Origin: Clostridia bacterium
Lineage (GTDB): Bacteria > Bacillota > Clostridia > TANB77 > CAG-508
DNA length: 64,000 nt
Reading direction: 5' to 3'
Assembly (NCBI GenBank): GCA_017404545.1
Contig: JAFRCC010000020.1
Location: 52,638-116,637 of the forward strand
Part shown: positions 1 to 8,621 of the stretch, piece by piece
How positions within the stretch are numbered: the first letter of the stretch is position 1
How the letters are laid out: each line of letters begins with the position of its first letter
Translations under genes and position numbers: made by a program
The notes under the pieces: generated by a model
Told to the model about the DNA's origin: nothing
Database searches by the model: none
What the model saw: only the letters and a program-made list of their open reading frames with translations

Positions 1-587
1 GAGTTGGTTCAGCAGGAAAAGCTGTAAATTGTGCCGAAATCAAAATAAAAAATCCTAATGAAAAAGGTGAGGGGGAAGTTCTTATAAAGAGCGAAACTTT
101 GATGCTTGGATATTATGAGGATGAAGAAGCAACTAAAGAAGTTATTTCTGAGGATGGTTGGTTCAATTCAGGAGATGTTGGATACTTAGATAAAGATGGA
201 TTTTTATATATAACGGGTAGAAGTAAAAACGTTATAGTAACTCAAAATGGCAAAAACATATATCCAGAAGAGATTGAAGGTTTATTAAAGAAACATCCAG
301 AAATAAAAGAATGTATGGTATATGGAAAGAATCAAGAAGAATCGAAGGAGCTTACAATTACTGCCAGAGTACTTCCAAGTATGCCTGACATTCAGGAGAA
401 GCTTGGAAAAGACAAAAATATTACAGATGAAGAGATATATGAAATTATTTGGAACATTATAAAAGAAGTAAATAAAAGTCTTACATCATACAAAGCAATT
501 AAAAAACTAGAAATAAAAAAGGACGATTTTGAAATGACTACAACAATGAAAATAAAAAGATTCAAAGAAATCCAAAAAGAGGTATAG
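1..587 (+). CDS. AMP-forming acyl-CoA synthetase, C-terminal part (5' end outside window)
   Basis: The frame is open from base 3, so this is the tail of a longer gene that begins left of the window. The visible part is the C-terminal end of an adenylate-forming enzyme: a GWFNSGDVGYLD block (the conserved Asp that holds the AMP ribose), then the hinge GRSKNVIVTQNGKNIYPEEIE, and a small domain with a conserved late Lys region (TTTMKIKR). Enzymes of this family activate a carboxylic acid with ATP and pass it to CoA; the hinge sequence is typical of long-chain fatty-acid CoA ligases. The substrate cannot be read from this fragment. The next gene, a lipid kinase, starts 19 bases downstream, which fits a lipid-related operon. 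Confidence 0.85.
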   Translation, partial: VGSAGKAVNCAEIKIKNPNEKGEGEVLIKSETLMLGYYEDEEATKEVISEDGWFNSGDVGYLDKDGFLYITGRSKNVIVTQNGKNIYPEEIEGLLKKHPEIKECMVYGKNQEESKELTITARVLPSMPDIQEKLGKDKNITDEEIYEIIWNIIKEVNKSLTSYKAIKKLEIKKDDFEMTTTMKIKRFKEIQKEV

Positions 588-606
588 TTTGTCTTAGGAG
601 AATTTT

Positions 607-981
607 ATGAAATTGGAAAATGAAGAGCATAACAATGCATTTTTTTGCGCAATAAATGGAATAAAGAGTGCAATAAAAACAGAGCGTAATTTAAAATTTG
701 ATATTTTTGTTGCAATAGTAATAATTGCTTGCGGATTTTTATTTAGAATATGTTTATTCGAATGGTTAATTTGTATATTGTCAATTGGAGTAATGTTATT
801 TGCGGAGCTAATGAATACTGCTATAGAGGCTGTAGTTGATTTATATACAAGAGAAAAAAATAGGCAAGCCGGAATAGCAAAAGATATTTCAGCAGGGGCG
901 GTGTTAGTATTGTCTGTTAATGTTGCAGTTGTTGGTATTATAATATTTGTTCCGAAAGTTTATAATATTATTATAAAATAA
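607..981 (+). CDS. dgkA: Diacylglycerol/undecaprenol kinase (DgkA family)
   Basis: A 124-residue integral membrane kinase of the expected size. It has three hydrophobic helices (about residues 32-50, 53-66 and 95-118) and the family signature AELMNTAIE with Glu67, Asn70 and Glu74, plus an early ERN motif (26-28) and AKDISAGAV in the last third. In Gram-positive bacteria this family phosphorylates undecaprenol rather than diacylglycerol and recycles the cell-wall lipid carrier; that assignment is family knowledge, not visible here. An AGGAGA site lies just ahead of the ATG. The gene follows the acyl-CoA synthetase closely and ends at a strong terminator. Confidence 0.9.
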   Translation: MKLENEEHNNAFFCAINGIKSAIKTERNLKFDIFVAIVIIACGFLFRICLFEWLICILSIGVMLFAELMNTAIEAVVDLYTREKNRQAGIAKDISAGAVLVLSVNVAVVGIIIFVPKVYNIIIK

Positions 982-1011
982 AAAAGGTTCAAAAACTGAA
1001 CCTTTTTTTTG
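981..1011 (+). terminator. Intrinsic terminator after dgkA
   Basis: AAAAAGGTTC - loop - GAACCTTTTTTTT: a clean stem followed by a run of T. Confidence 0.9.
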
Positions 1012-1102
1012 TGTAAGTACTAAATAATTTAATACTTTTTAGCTCGTTTTAGTCGGAAAGTATTATAGTATATGATTTTACTAAAAATTTAAATTTTTGA
1101 TA

Positions 1103-1131
1103 TTGTCTATACATAAATTTAAGTGTATAAT
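1103..1131 (+). promoter_or_regulatory. Sigma-A type promoter for signal peptidase gene
   Basis: TTGTCT, 17-base spacer, perfect TATAAT. It lies about 45 bases before the lepB ATG and after the dgkA terminator. Confidence 0.7.
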
Positions 1132-1175
1132 ATGATTGTTTATGATGCGTAATAGAATTTGAAAGGAATAATTTT

Positions 1176-1826
1176 ATGGAATTAAATAAAGGTAAAGAAG
1201 TATTTGAGTGGCTTGTATGTATACTTATAGCCCTTATAATTGTAGCAATAATTAAGTCCTTCGTAGGATTTCCAACTGTAGTAAGTGGAGAATCAATGGA
1301 CTCCACCTTAAAAAATGGACAACGTTTATGGATTAGCAGAATAGGAATTGAAATAAATAAATACCCAGAGCGAGGAGATATAATAACATTCGAAGCTCCA
1401 GAGCAAAATCATTTGTATCAATCAAAAGTAGAGGCAGATTTAAATAATCCTGTAGCAAAATATAATGAAAATACGAAGAATATTTTTCAAAAAGCAATTT
1501 CAGCAATTTCATTGTTTGGAAAAACAGACTTCATAAAAAGAGTAATAGGGTTGCCGGGAGACCATATAGAAATAAAGGATAATTCTGTATACAGGAATGG
1601 AGAAAAATTAAATGAACCATATCTAGATGCAGGAACACAAACAACGGCAGAGGGAGGAATGTTTACAGATATTATTGTACCAGATGGATATGTGTATGTT
1701 CTTGGAGATAACAGAGAAAATTCAAGCGATAGCAGAAGATTTGGTTGTATACCTATAGAAAAAATAGAAGGCAAGGCAGTATGGAGATTCTGGCCGCTTA
1801 ACAAATGGAAAGTAATAAAAAATTAG
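1176..1826 (+). CDS. lepB: Signal peptidase I
   Basis: A 216-residue type I signal peptidase that cleaves signal peptides at the outer face of the membrane. One N-terminal membrane segment (about 12-32) is followed by box B, SGESMDSTL, with the nucleophile Ser40; box D, FIKRVIGLPGD, with the general base Lys121; and box E, GDNRENSSDSR. The catalytic Ser/Lys dyad and all boxes are intact. A stretch between residues 75 and 115 is a family-variable insertion. The gene has its own promoter and is followed after 21 bases by the DnaB-like gene, so the two may be cotranscribed, although no functional link is obvious. Confidence 0.95.
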   Translation: MELNKGKEVFEWLVCILIALIIVAIIKSFVGFPTVVSGESMDSTLKNGQRLWISRIGIEINKYPERGDIITFEAPEQNHLYQSKVEADLNNPVAKYNENTKNIFQKAISAISLFGKTDFIKRVIGLPGDHIEIKDNSVYRNGEKLNEPYLDAGTQTTAEGGMFTDIIVPDGYVYVLGDNRENSSDSRRFGCIPIEKIEGKAVWRFWPLNKWKVIKN

Positions 1827-1847
1827 AAAACTAAGGAGGATTGTAAC

Positions 1848-3389
1848 TTGAATACTAACAAGGTAGAAGAAAAGTATCCAAATGAATTAAAGAATGTAAA
1901 ATTAGAGTATGCATATGTTGGATTATTATTAGAAAATCCAAAATCAATTCAAAAATATTACCTATCATTTGAAGATAGTCAATTTTCAGATGATATGGCT
2001 CTTAACATATATAAAAGTATTTTGTTCACAGAGGGTGGAAGATATGCTCCAGAAAATATAAAAAGAGCGTTTACGTACCCAAAAACCTCCGAAGAAATAT
2101 ATCAAATAAAGCAAAAACTAAAAAGAGAAGCTGAAGAAAAAAAATATAATATAGAAAGTATTTTTGTAAAAATAAAAAAGTTATTTTTGTTAAAAAAATA
2201 CTATGTAAACGCACCAACAAAAAAAATACAAGAAGATATATTAGAAATAAAAAGCTTCAGTAGATACAAAGAAATGACAGTAGAAGAGCTAGAAAGTATT
2301 GTATCTGAGGTTGGAATAAAAAGAGGTATAAGCGAGGGAAGACTCAATAAGGGTGTAACAGATTTCTTGTTAGCAGGTGAAAGCACTTTAACAAGTGGTA
2401 TAAGCTTACCATTCAGAATTCTAACAGAAGTTTTTAAAGGTATAAGACTTGGTGAAACAATGTCATTTTCAATGCCATCAAACTGTGGTAAGAGTAGGTT
2501 CACTATTAATTTGGCAGCGCACATAGCTTTCGTTGAAAAAAAGAAGGTTTTAATTATTTCAAACGAAATGTCAGAAGAAAAAATGAAGCTTTGTTTAATT
2601 ACAACCATTATAAATAATCCAAGACTACAAAAAGAAATTGGTTGTAAAATTAGGGTTTCAGAAGGTGAATTACTTGAATTTAAATATCGACCAGACGACC
2701 CTAAAGCAGTAAAAACTGATGAAAAAGGATATATACTTAAAGAGAAAGGTGAACCACACGAACATTTCCTAAAGAAATTAAAAAAATATTCTACAGAGTT
2801 TAATAATGTAATAAAAGCAACTGATTGGTTGCAAAATCAAAAAAATAATCCAATTTGCTTTATGCACATAGCAGAACACACAAATGACGATTTATATAAA
2901 ATAATTCTGAACTATTACTATAAAGAAGGCGTAGAGTACGTATTTTATGATACATTAAAAAACGATATTCAACACATTGGTGATGGGGACGAAATAAAAA
3001 AGACTGCTACAATTCTATCTACAATGGCACAACAGTATAAAATGTTTATAGGATCAACGCTACAATTACTTGAAAGTAGTACGACACCACTTAATTTAAC
3101 TATAAACGATATGGCCGCAAGTAGAACTGTTAAAGAGGTCTTAGACACATTATGTCTGTTTAAACAAATTACAAGAGAAACATTTGATGATTACGAATAT
3201 TCGGAAATTGAAGAATCGAAAAAATATAAAGACCTTGAAATATATGATAATCCTGACGTTAGATATTATGCCTGCGTTGTTGACAAAAACAGAGCGGGAG
3301 CCAAGCCAAAATTGCTATTTAAATTAAATTTGGCATATAACGAATGGTTTGAATTAGGGTACTTAAGAATGAAACAAAAGTTGAAATGA
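1848..3389 (+). CDS. Divergent DnaB-like replicative-helicase-fold ATPase
   Basis: 513 residues. I chose the TTG start at 1848 because AAGGAGG sits 8 bases upstream and no ATG fits. The first 110 residues resemble the DnaB N-terminal helical domain (AYVGLLLENP...). The second half is a RecA-like core: SMPSNCGKSR is the P-loop (Lys215), followed by KKKVLIISNEMS, a Walker-B-like YVFYDTLKND, and a late AASRTVKE...DKNRAGAKP block like the DnaB arginine-finger region. The first Walker A glycine is replaced by serine. It is not the housekeeping DnaB by sequence character, and no primase or phage genes are near. It forms a tight pair (13-base gap) with the following coiled-coil gene. The role is unknown; a plasmid- or phage-derived helicase is an alternative. 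Confidence 0.7.
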   Translation: MNTNKVEEKYPNELKNVKLEYAYVGLLLENPKSIQKYYLSFEDSQFSDDMALNIYKSILFTEGGRYAPENIKRAFTYPKTSEEIYQIKQKLKREAEEKKYNIESIFVKIKKLFLLKKYYVNAPTKKIQEDILEIKSFSRYKEMTVEELESIVSEVGIKRGISEGRLNKGVTDFLLAGESTLTSGISLPFRILTEVFKGIRLGETMSFSMPSNCGKSRFTINLAAHIAFVEKKKVLIISNEMSEEKMKLCLITTIINNPRLQKEIGCKIRVSEGELLEFKYRPDDPKAVKTDEKGYILKEKGEPHEHFLKKLKKYSTEFNNVIKATDWLQNQKNNPICFMHIAEHTNDDLYKIILNYYYKEGVEYVFYDTLKNDIQHIGDGDEIKKTATILSTMAQQYKMFIGSTLQLLESSTTPLNLTINDMAASRTVKEVLDTLCLFKQITRETFDDYEYSEIEESKKYKDLEIYDNPDVRYYACVVDKNRAGAKPKLLFKLNLAYNEWFELGYLRMKQKLK

Positions 3390-3402
3390 GGTTGTAGAAT
3401 TT

Positions 3403-5568
3403 ATGCAAAAAATATCATTACAAAAAAGAAGCTTTTTTAATAGTATTGGTTTAGATACAAATAATTTGCCTCCAGAGTTACAGATTAAATCAAATAGTAT
3501 TCAAACAAAAATTCCAAAAGAAGATTTAAAATTCTTGAATCAGAAGGATTGGTCTATTCCACAAGAAAAATATTTTAGACTTAAGAATTTATTTGGTACA
3601 GATGATTTTAAGTTAGATAATAAAACATGGATAGAAATTTTTAATAATAACGAGAAAACAGATGAAATAATAAAATTATATTTTAAAAATCCAAATTACT
3701 ACTATAAGGATTTAAAGCAATTAAATCAATCTGAGCTTAAACATAATGGAAGTATAGAGCTATATGAAGATAACGGAAAATTTTTCGTAAAAGATGGGTT
3801 GGCCAGAATTTCTTTGATGATGATAAAATATTTATTGGAGATGTCCAGAGCTCAATCTAAAGAGGAAAAAATAATGATAAATAAGCAATACATATTTTCC
3901 GCAATTGTTAGATCTACACCTAGTGACAGGGATATAATGTATATGATTAACATGATATCAGACTTATATGGCTCAAAGGTGAAATTAAAAAAATTAAATA
4001 ATGATGGTGATTGTAACTACATCATGAAAATTGATGAGAAAAAAATGGAAATAAAGTCAAAAAAGGATTTTGAATCATTCATAAAAAATGTTTATTTACC
4101 AAAAGAATTCAAAAGCTATGATAAACTAAAGTTAAGACTTAGAAATGTTGCTAAAGTTGGATTCGAGTATAAGGAAAATGAAGAGAATGAAGATCTTGTT
4201 GATCAATTTTTATTGATGGGAAAATTATTCCCAAATTATGAGGTATTCATTAAATACTATAAGAAGATAATTCAATATGAGATTGAGGATGACTTTGTTT
4301 TAAAACTAGATATAAACAACATCATGTACGACGATGTACTAAAGAAGTTGATAAAAATTGTAAAACAGGAAGAGAATAATATGAAAAAAACTGAAATAAA
4401 AGAAAGCTTGAAGAAAAATTCTACAAATAAAACAACGACGAAAAGTGATGCAAAGAAGGAACCTACTAAAGTTGCAAAAGCAGATAAGAAAGTTGAAAAG
4501 GAAGTTAGCAAAACTGTAACTTACGTAAAAGCAGCTCAAGAAGTTCCTGAAGAAAAAGTTGTTGAGAAAGCTAAAGAAGAAGCAGTAAATGAAAAAATAA
4601 AGAAAGCAAAAGAAGTGGCAGCAAATAGTATTTCAAATATTGTAGACAATATAGAAATGACATATTATAAACTAAAAACTGAAGAAGCTAAATCAATAGA
4701 TCTTGCGAATAGTACAGGGGTTGAAATGAATATAGATAAGATAAGTGATGTGTCTATAAATTCAAATATTAACTCTATAAAGGAAAGTTCCTTTTTGGTA
4801 AAAAAGAAAATTGAAATGAGTAATAAGCTTGATGAACTAAATTATAACAATGAGTTTTTGAAAGACTTAAAGCAAATTTCTGGAGATAAAAGCATCATAA
4901 ATGAATATGGCGAAGAAATGAAAAGTATATACATGGCATGCTTTAATAAAAATGCAAGAAAGATGATAACGGATGCTAAACTAAAAAAACTTGACAAACA
5001 AAGAAAGGAAATTGAGAGCGAAAAATGTTCATTCTTTAGCAAGTTAATTGGAAAAGCAAAACTAAAACAAGCAAGATTAGACAACATAAATTTAAAAGAA
5101 CAGCTTATCTTAACAGAATCTCAGTTTTCTAGTAATTCATATATAACGCTAGAAGATGGTTTATCTGAGATATACGCGTTCATTAGAACTGAAGAAGATG
5201 CAAGTTGTTTATCAGATGTGAAGATGTATCTAAGAAATGTTGAATCAAATAATCAAATAAAAGATATGATAGACCAGGATAAATTATCAAGAAAAACAAG
5301 AGAAAAAATTGATCAACAGCGTAATTTGCCACAATTGGCTCTTTCTAAGGAGAAAAAACGTTTATTTAGTAAAGCACAAATAAATATGGTTCAGGAAAAA
5401 AATAACGAGCTAAAGCGTGTAATACAAATAAATAGAGCAAATTCTCTAAAAATGCAAAATACAGGACTTATACCAATACTTGGAAATATTAAATCAACAA
5501 AAGCAGTTAGAAAGTTTATAAGCAATTTAAATCAAATAGATAGTTCATTAAAAACTCAAAAAGAATAA
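3403..5568 (+). CDS. Large basic coiled-coil protein with ParB-like N-terminal motif; function unknown
   Basis: 721 residues, no signal peptide. The N-terminal third includes LYEDNGKFFVKDG followed by LARISL (about residues 124-143), which resembles the 'dgkyyvvDGhHRv' core of ParB/sulfiredoxin-like domains, but the usual His-Arg pair is changed. Residues about 325-420 are a Lys/Glu/Ala-rich low-complexity linker (many KKxxTKK and KAKEEA runs), and the rest is helical, probably coiled coil. It follows the DnaB-like ATPase by 13 bases and ends at a strong terminator, so the two proteins most likely work together. DNA binding is inferred from the charge and the ParB-like motif; I do not recognise the family. 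Confidence 0.6.
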   Translation: MQKISLQKRSFFNSIGLDTNNLPPELQIKSNSIQTKIPKEDLKFLNQKDWSIPQEKYFRLKNLFGTDDFKLDNKTWIEIFNNNEKTDEIIKLYFKNPNYYYKDLKQLNQSELKHNGSIELYEDNGKFFVKDGLARISLMMIKYLLEMSRAQSKEEKIMINKQYIFSAIVRSTPSDRDIMYMINMISDLYGSKVKLKKLNNDGDCNYIMKIDEKKMEIKSKKDFESFIKNVYLPKEFKSYDKLKLRLRNVAKVGFEYKENEENEDLVDQFLLMGKLFPNYEVFIKYYKKIIQYEIEDDFVLKLDINNIMYDDVLKKLIKIVKQEENNMKKTEIKESLKKNSTNKTTTKSDAKKEPTKVAKADKKVEKEVSKTVTYVKAAQEVPEEKVVEKAKEEAVNEKIKKAKEVAANSISNIVDNIEMTYYKLKTEEAKSIDLANSTGVEMNIDKISDVSINSNINSIKESSFLVKKKIEMSNKLDELNYNNEFLKDLKQISGDKSIINEYGEEMKSIYMACFNKNARKMITDAKLKKLDKQRKEIESEKCSFFSKLIGKAKLKQARLDNINLKEQLILTESQFSSNSYITLEDGLSEIYAFIRTEEDASCLSDVKMYLRNVESNNQIKDMIDQDKLSRKTREKIDQQRNLPQLALSKEKKRLFSKAQINMVQEKNNELKRVIQINRANSLKMQNTGLIPILGNIKSTKAVRKFISNLNQIDSSLKTQKE

Positions 5569-5583
5569 AAGAGCGAATTTCTG

Positions 5584-5634
5584 AAGTGAATTCAATTGTT
5601 ATACCAAAAGCTTAACAATGGGGTTCACTTTTTT
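5584..5634 (+). terminator. Intrinsic terminator
   Basis: A 17-base-pair stem (AAGTGAATTCAATTGTT against AACAATGGGGTTCACTT, with G-T pairs and one mismatch), then TTTTTTT. Confidence 0.9.
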
Positions 5635-5710
5635 TATCTTTTTCAATTATCATAATGTCCGCTATTGTTCCTAGGTGGAGAATTACAGTTTTCATACATA
5701 TTGTGAAAAT

Positions 5711-5739
5711 TTGACAGCTAAAGATAAAAATGCTATAAT
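5711..5739 (+). promoter_or_regulatory. Consensus promoter
   Basis: TTGACA, 17 bases, TATAAT: a perfect sigma-A type promoter. The start is read as ATG 5775, because the upstream ATG at 5739 overlaps the -10 box. Confidence 0.85.
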
Positions 5740-5774
5740 TGCTGTGTTTTAGTAAAGGAGAGGATTTTGTTTTT

Positions 5775-6743
5775 ATGAAAAAATATGATAAGGCATCAAT
5801 TTCAATGAAAAAGTTGATTTTGATGAGTGTAGCTTTATTATTCACCATGGGAGTAGGAGTTCTTGCATTTGGAGCTAAGCTTAATAACGTAAAAATTATT
5901 TATGCGGATGGATACGAAGTAAATGTTATGACATCAAAAACTAAGATTTCAGAAATTCTAGATGAAAATCACATAATACTTTTGCCGGACGAGGTTGCAT
6001 TATCTGAAAATGGTGAAGAAATATCAGACAACAAAACAATTAGAATTGTAAAAAATGGTAGTGATTCGTCAGATAGTAAAAATAGTGAAGATGAAGAACA
6101 AATAAAAGATGAGCTAAATAATTATGAAACTGTAACAGAAAAAATAGTTAAAGAAGAAGTTTCTATTGCATATGAAACTGAAACAAAAGATTACTCTACA
6201 GGTGATGGAGAAAAGGTTGAAAAGATAACTCAGAATGGCGTAGAAGGTGTAAAAGAAATTTTATATAAAATTAAAATTGTTGAGGGAAATGAAGAAGAAA
6301 AAATACAAATAGCAGAAAACATTGTAGAAGAGCCAGTAGATTGTATAAAAGAAATCAGAAATAAAGAAGTACCTGTTGTAACATCAAGAAATTCTTCTTC
6401 AATTGAGAGCGAAGAAGATGAATCTATTGAAGAAGATAGTGAATGGTCTGGGAAAAAATTATCGAAGAGCTCCGGAGTTGTAAGTGCGTCTCAAACTCCT
6501 TCTGGGTATAAAGAGACTTATTATAATTTAAATATGAGTGGCTGTCTTAAAGCCATGGGATTATCTAGCGATGGATATTCAGTAAGAAGTGATGGTGTAA
6601 AAACGTACAATGGTTATGTTATGGTTGCATCACCTAATCTAAGTAAATATCCTAAGGGAAGCTACATCCGCACAACTTTAGGAATGGGGTATGTTGTAGA
6701 CTATTGTCCTAGTGGTAATTTAGATATAGCTGTAACATGGTAA
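5775..6743 (+). CDS. YabE-like secreted protein (DUF348, G5, 3D-like C-terminus)
   Basis: 322 residues from ATG 5775, which has AAAGGAG 15-20 bases upstream and lies downstream of a perfect promoter. An N-terminal membrane/signal segment (about 15-38) is followed by a DUF348-like repeat (VKIIYADGYEVNVMTSKTKISEIL), a G5 domain (KEEVSIAYETE... to about residue 195), an acidic Ser/Glu linker, and a C-terminal segment (MVASPNLSKYPKGSYIRTTL ... CPSGNLDIAV) that resembles the three-Asp barrel of lytic transglycosylase/Rpf-like enzymes, with only part of the Asp set kept. YabE-type proteins act on or bind peptidoglycan outside the cell. The catalytic state is uncertain. Confidence 0.75.
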   Translation: MKKYDKASISMKKLILMSVALLFTMGVGVLAFGAKLNNVKIIYADGYEVNVMTSKTKISEILDENHIILLPDEVALSENGEEISDNKTIRIVKNGSDSSDSKNSEDEEQIKDELNNYETVTEKIVKEEVSIAYETETKDYSTGDGEKVEKITQNGVEGVKEILYKIKIVEGNEEEKIQIAENIVEEPVDCIKEIRNKEVPVVTSRNSSSIESEEDESIEEDSEWSGKKLSKSSGVVSASQTPSGYKETYYNLNMSGCLKAMGLSSDGYSVRSDGVKTYNGYVMVASPNLSKYPKGSYIRTTLGMGYVVDYCPSGNLDIAVTW

Positions 6744-6775
6744 AATAAAAGATTTATTAGTCGTGATATAATGTA

Positions 6776-6803
6776 GGGAGCAACATATATGGTTGCTCCC
6801 TTA
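6776..6803 (+). terminator. Hairpin, probable terminator
   Basis: GGGAGCAAC, 7-base loop, GTTGCTCCC, then TTAAAA. The stem is perfect but the T run is weak. Confidence 0.6.
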
Positions 6804-6887
6804 AAATGATTCACAATAAAACTATTGTTCTAATTAAATCTCTAAACGAATAGAATTAAACAAAATTATTCGTTTGGAGGTTTTTCT

Positions 6888-7148
6888 ATGAAAGGTATAT
6901 CTATAGAAGAAAGAGCCGTTGAGCTAGCAAAATATATAATTGATTCAAAAGATACTGTAAGAGGAACAGCTGCTAAGTATGGTGTGAGCAAAAGTACAGT
7001 ACATAAGGATGTATCAGAGAGATTAATTCAAATAAACCCTGGATTGGCTGGTGAAGTAAGAGAAATATTGGATGAGAACAAAGCGGAGAGACATATTAGA
7101 GGTGGAATGGCTACTAAATTAAAATATAGTAATATGCATAAGATATGA
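6888..7148 (+). CDS. spoIIID: Sporulation transcriptional regulator SpoIIID
   Basis: 86 residues, close to the Bacillus protein in length and sequence. It has a helix-turn-helix at about 22-42 with the hallmark VRGTAAKYGVSKSTVHKD, then INPGLAGEVREIL and the basic tail HIRGGMATKLKY. SpoIIID is a DNA-binding switch protein of the mother cell that adjusts the sigma-E regulon and helps sigma-K expression. Its presence says the organism, or its recent ancestor, makes endospores. The GGAGG site (6876-6880) directly follows an inverted repeat AAACGAAT/ATTCGTTT (6844-6851 and 6868-6875), which could affect translation. It stands alone, as is common in Clostridia. Confidence 0.95.
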   Translation: MKGISIEERAVELAKYIIDSKDTVRGTAAKYGVSKSTVHKDVSERLIQINPGLAGEVREILDENKAERHIRGGMATKLKYSNMHKI

Positions 7149-7190
7149 TTTTTAGCTACTATTTAATAGTTATGATAATAATAAAACCAC

Positions 7191-7228
7191 TTCTCTGACC
7201 TTATTAAATAAAAAGTGTTAAACTGTAA
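7191..7228 (+). repeat. Short intergenic repeat, copy 1
   Basis: TTCTCTGAC-C-TTATTAAATAAA... GTGTTAAACTGTAA also occurs at 10301-10337, with one substitution and one single-base indel. Each copy ends about 90-95 bases ahead of a start codon (U32 gene here, pgi there). CTGACC/T and TAAACT with a TG extension could be -35 and -10 boxes. Confidence 0.6.
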
Positions 7229-7318
7229 CGATTTTTACACAAAGATGACGAATACATGTAGATAATAAAAAACATTTGTGATATAATATCGAATATTATT
7301 AGTAAAAGGAGAATTAAA

Positions 7319-8548
7319 ATGAAGAAACCAGAGCTTTTAGCTCCAGTCGGCTCTTTCGAAAAGGCTAAAACAGCGTTTCTATATGGCGCAGATGCTGTAT
7401 ATGTTGGAACGTCATCTTTATCATTAAGAACCAGAGCGGAGATAGACGATGAGTCATTAGCAAAAACAATAGAATATGCGCATAGTATTGGTAAAAAAGT
7501 ATATACAACAATTAATATTTATGCGTGGGATGAAAGTTACGAGGAAGTAAAGAAACAGGCAAGGATGTTGCAAAAGTTAAAAGTAGATGCAATAATTTTA
7601 GCTGATGGTGGAATATTGGATGTTGTAAAGAAAGAGGCACCTGATGTAGATATTCATATTAGTACTCAAGCAAATATTGTAAGCGGTCATACCGCAAATT
7701 TCTGGTATAGAAATGGAGCAAAACGTGTAATACTTGCAAGAGAGCTAAACAAAGAACAAATAAGAGAATTAATAAGAATAACCCCAGATGATTTGGAAAC
7801 AGAAATTTTTGTTCATGGGGCAATTTGTTTTGGTTATTCAGGAAGATGCTTTTTAAGCGATTTTCTTGCAAGTAGAAGTGCAAATCTTGGAGACTGTGCG
7901 CAGAGCTGTAGATGGGCATATAATGTTTATGTTGAGGAACATAATAAACCAGGTAATTTAATGCCCGTCGAATACGACGATAAAGGAACATATATCTTTT
8001 CTTCAAAAGATTTGTGTTTAATAAAGGAAATTCCAGATATTGTTGAACTTGGAGTGGATAGTTTAAAAATAGAAGGAAGGCTAAAAACTGAATATTATTT
8101 AGCATCAGTAGTAAATGCATATAGAAATGCTATAGATGATTATATGAATAATCCGTCAAATTACGATTATACCAAATATTTAAATGAGCTTGAAAAAGTT
8201 AAGACAAGAGGACTAACAGCTTTTTATTTTAACGACAGAAACAATAAAGATTTTCAGGAATTTGAGGGAAAACAATACAATCCTAATTTCGAATATGGCG
8301 GAAAGATTATAGAGCTAGAAGGTGATAAGGTAGTCGTTGAAATAAAAAATAAGTTAAAGGTAGGAGATTTATTAGAAGTTATAATCCCTGGAAAACTTGA
8401 ACCATATGAGTTTAAAATAGCAGAATTGTGGGATACAGAAACAGGAAATAAAATAGAGTTTGTTAATCCTGGAAAAGCTGGACAAAGCGTAAAAATGAGA
8501 ATTCCAATTAATGTAGAAAATGGTTGGATTATACGAAGAAAGAAATAA
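7319..8548 (+). CDS. U32 'peptidase' family, TrhP-like tRNA uridine hydroxylation protein
   Basis: 409 residues. It opens with KPELLAPVGS and GADAVYVG and carries the U32 signature HGAICFGYSGRCFLS with Cys170 and Cys177, then GDCAQSC with Cys193 and Cys197. These four cysteines are typical of TrhP (YegQ) and RlhA, which bind an iron-sulfur cluster and hydroxylate RNA pyrimidines using prephenate. Size and C-terminal beta domain (KIIELEGDKVVVEI) fit Bacillus YrrO/TrhP2, which acts on U34 of tRNA. The matching methyltransferase TrmR lies 40 kb away at 47000. 'Peptidase' is a historical family label. It is preceded by the short intergenic repeat. Confidence 0.85.
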   Translation: MKKPELLAPVGSFEKAKTAFLYGADAVYVGTSSLSLRTRAEIDDESLAKTIEYAHSIGKKVYTTINIYAWDESYEEVKKQARMLQKLKVDAIILADGGILDVVKKEAPDVDIHISTQANIVSGHTANFWYRNGAKRVILARELNKEQIRELIRITPDDLETEIFVHGAICFGYSGRCFLSDFLASRSANLGDCAQSCRWAYNVYVEEHNKPGNLMPVEYDDKGTYIFSSKDLCLIKEIPDIVELGVDSLKIEGRLKTEYYLASVVNAYRNAIDDYMNNPSNYDYTKYLNELEKVKTRGLTAFYFNDRNNKDFQEFEGKQYNPNFEYGGKIIELEGDKVVVEIKNKLKVGDLLEVIIPGKLEPYEFKIAELWDTETGNKIEFVNPGKAGQSVKMRIPINVENGWIIRRKK

Positions 8549-8557
8549 TTAAAATTG

Positions 8558-8586
8558 TTGACAAAGAAAAATCTATTAGATAAAAT
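8558..8586 (+). promoter_or_regulatory. Promoter for WG-repeat gene 1
   Basis: TTGACA, 17 bases, TAAAAT, starting 10 bases after the U32 stop codon. Confidence 0.75.
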
Positions 8587-8621
8587 AATTGTGAAGTAGA
8601 CTAAAGAGAAGGAGTTATATT

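Noticed and set aside
5739..5774. ATG 5739 as start of the YabE-like protein
   Set aside because: It overlaps the -10 box of a perfect promoter, so it would not be transcribed as a start.
7659..8120. Minus-strand frames over the U32, S1, TypA and other genes
   Set aside because: They mirror strong + strand genes, lack ribosome sites and read as Leu/Ser/Phe-rich low-complexity, typical of antisense shadows in AT-rich DNA.
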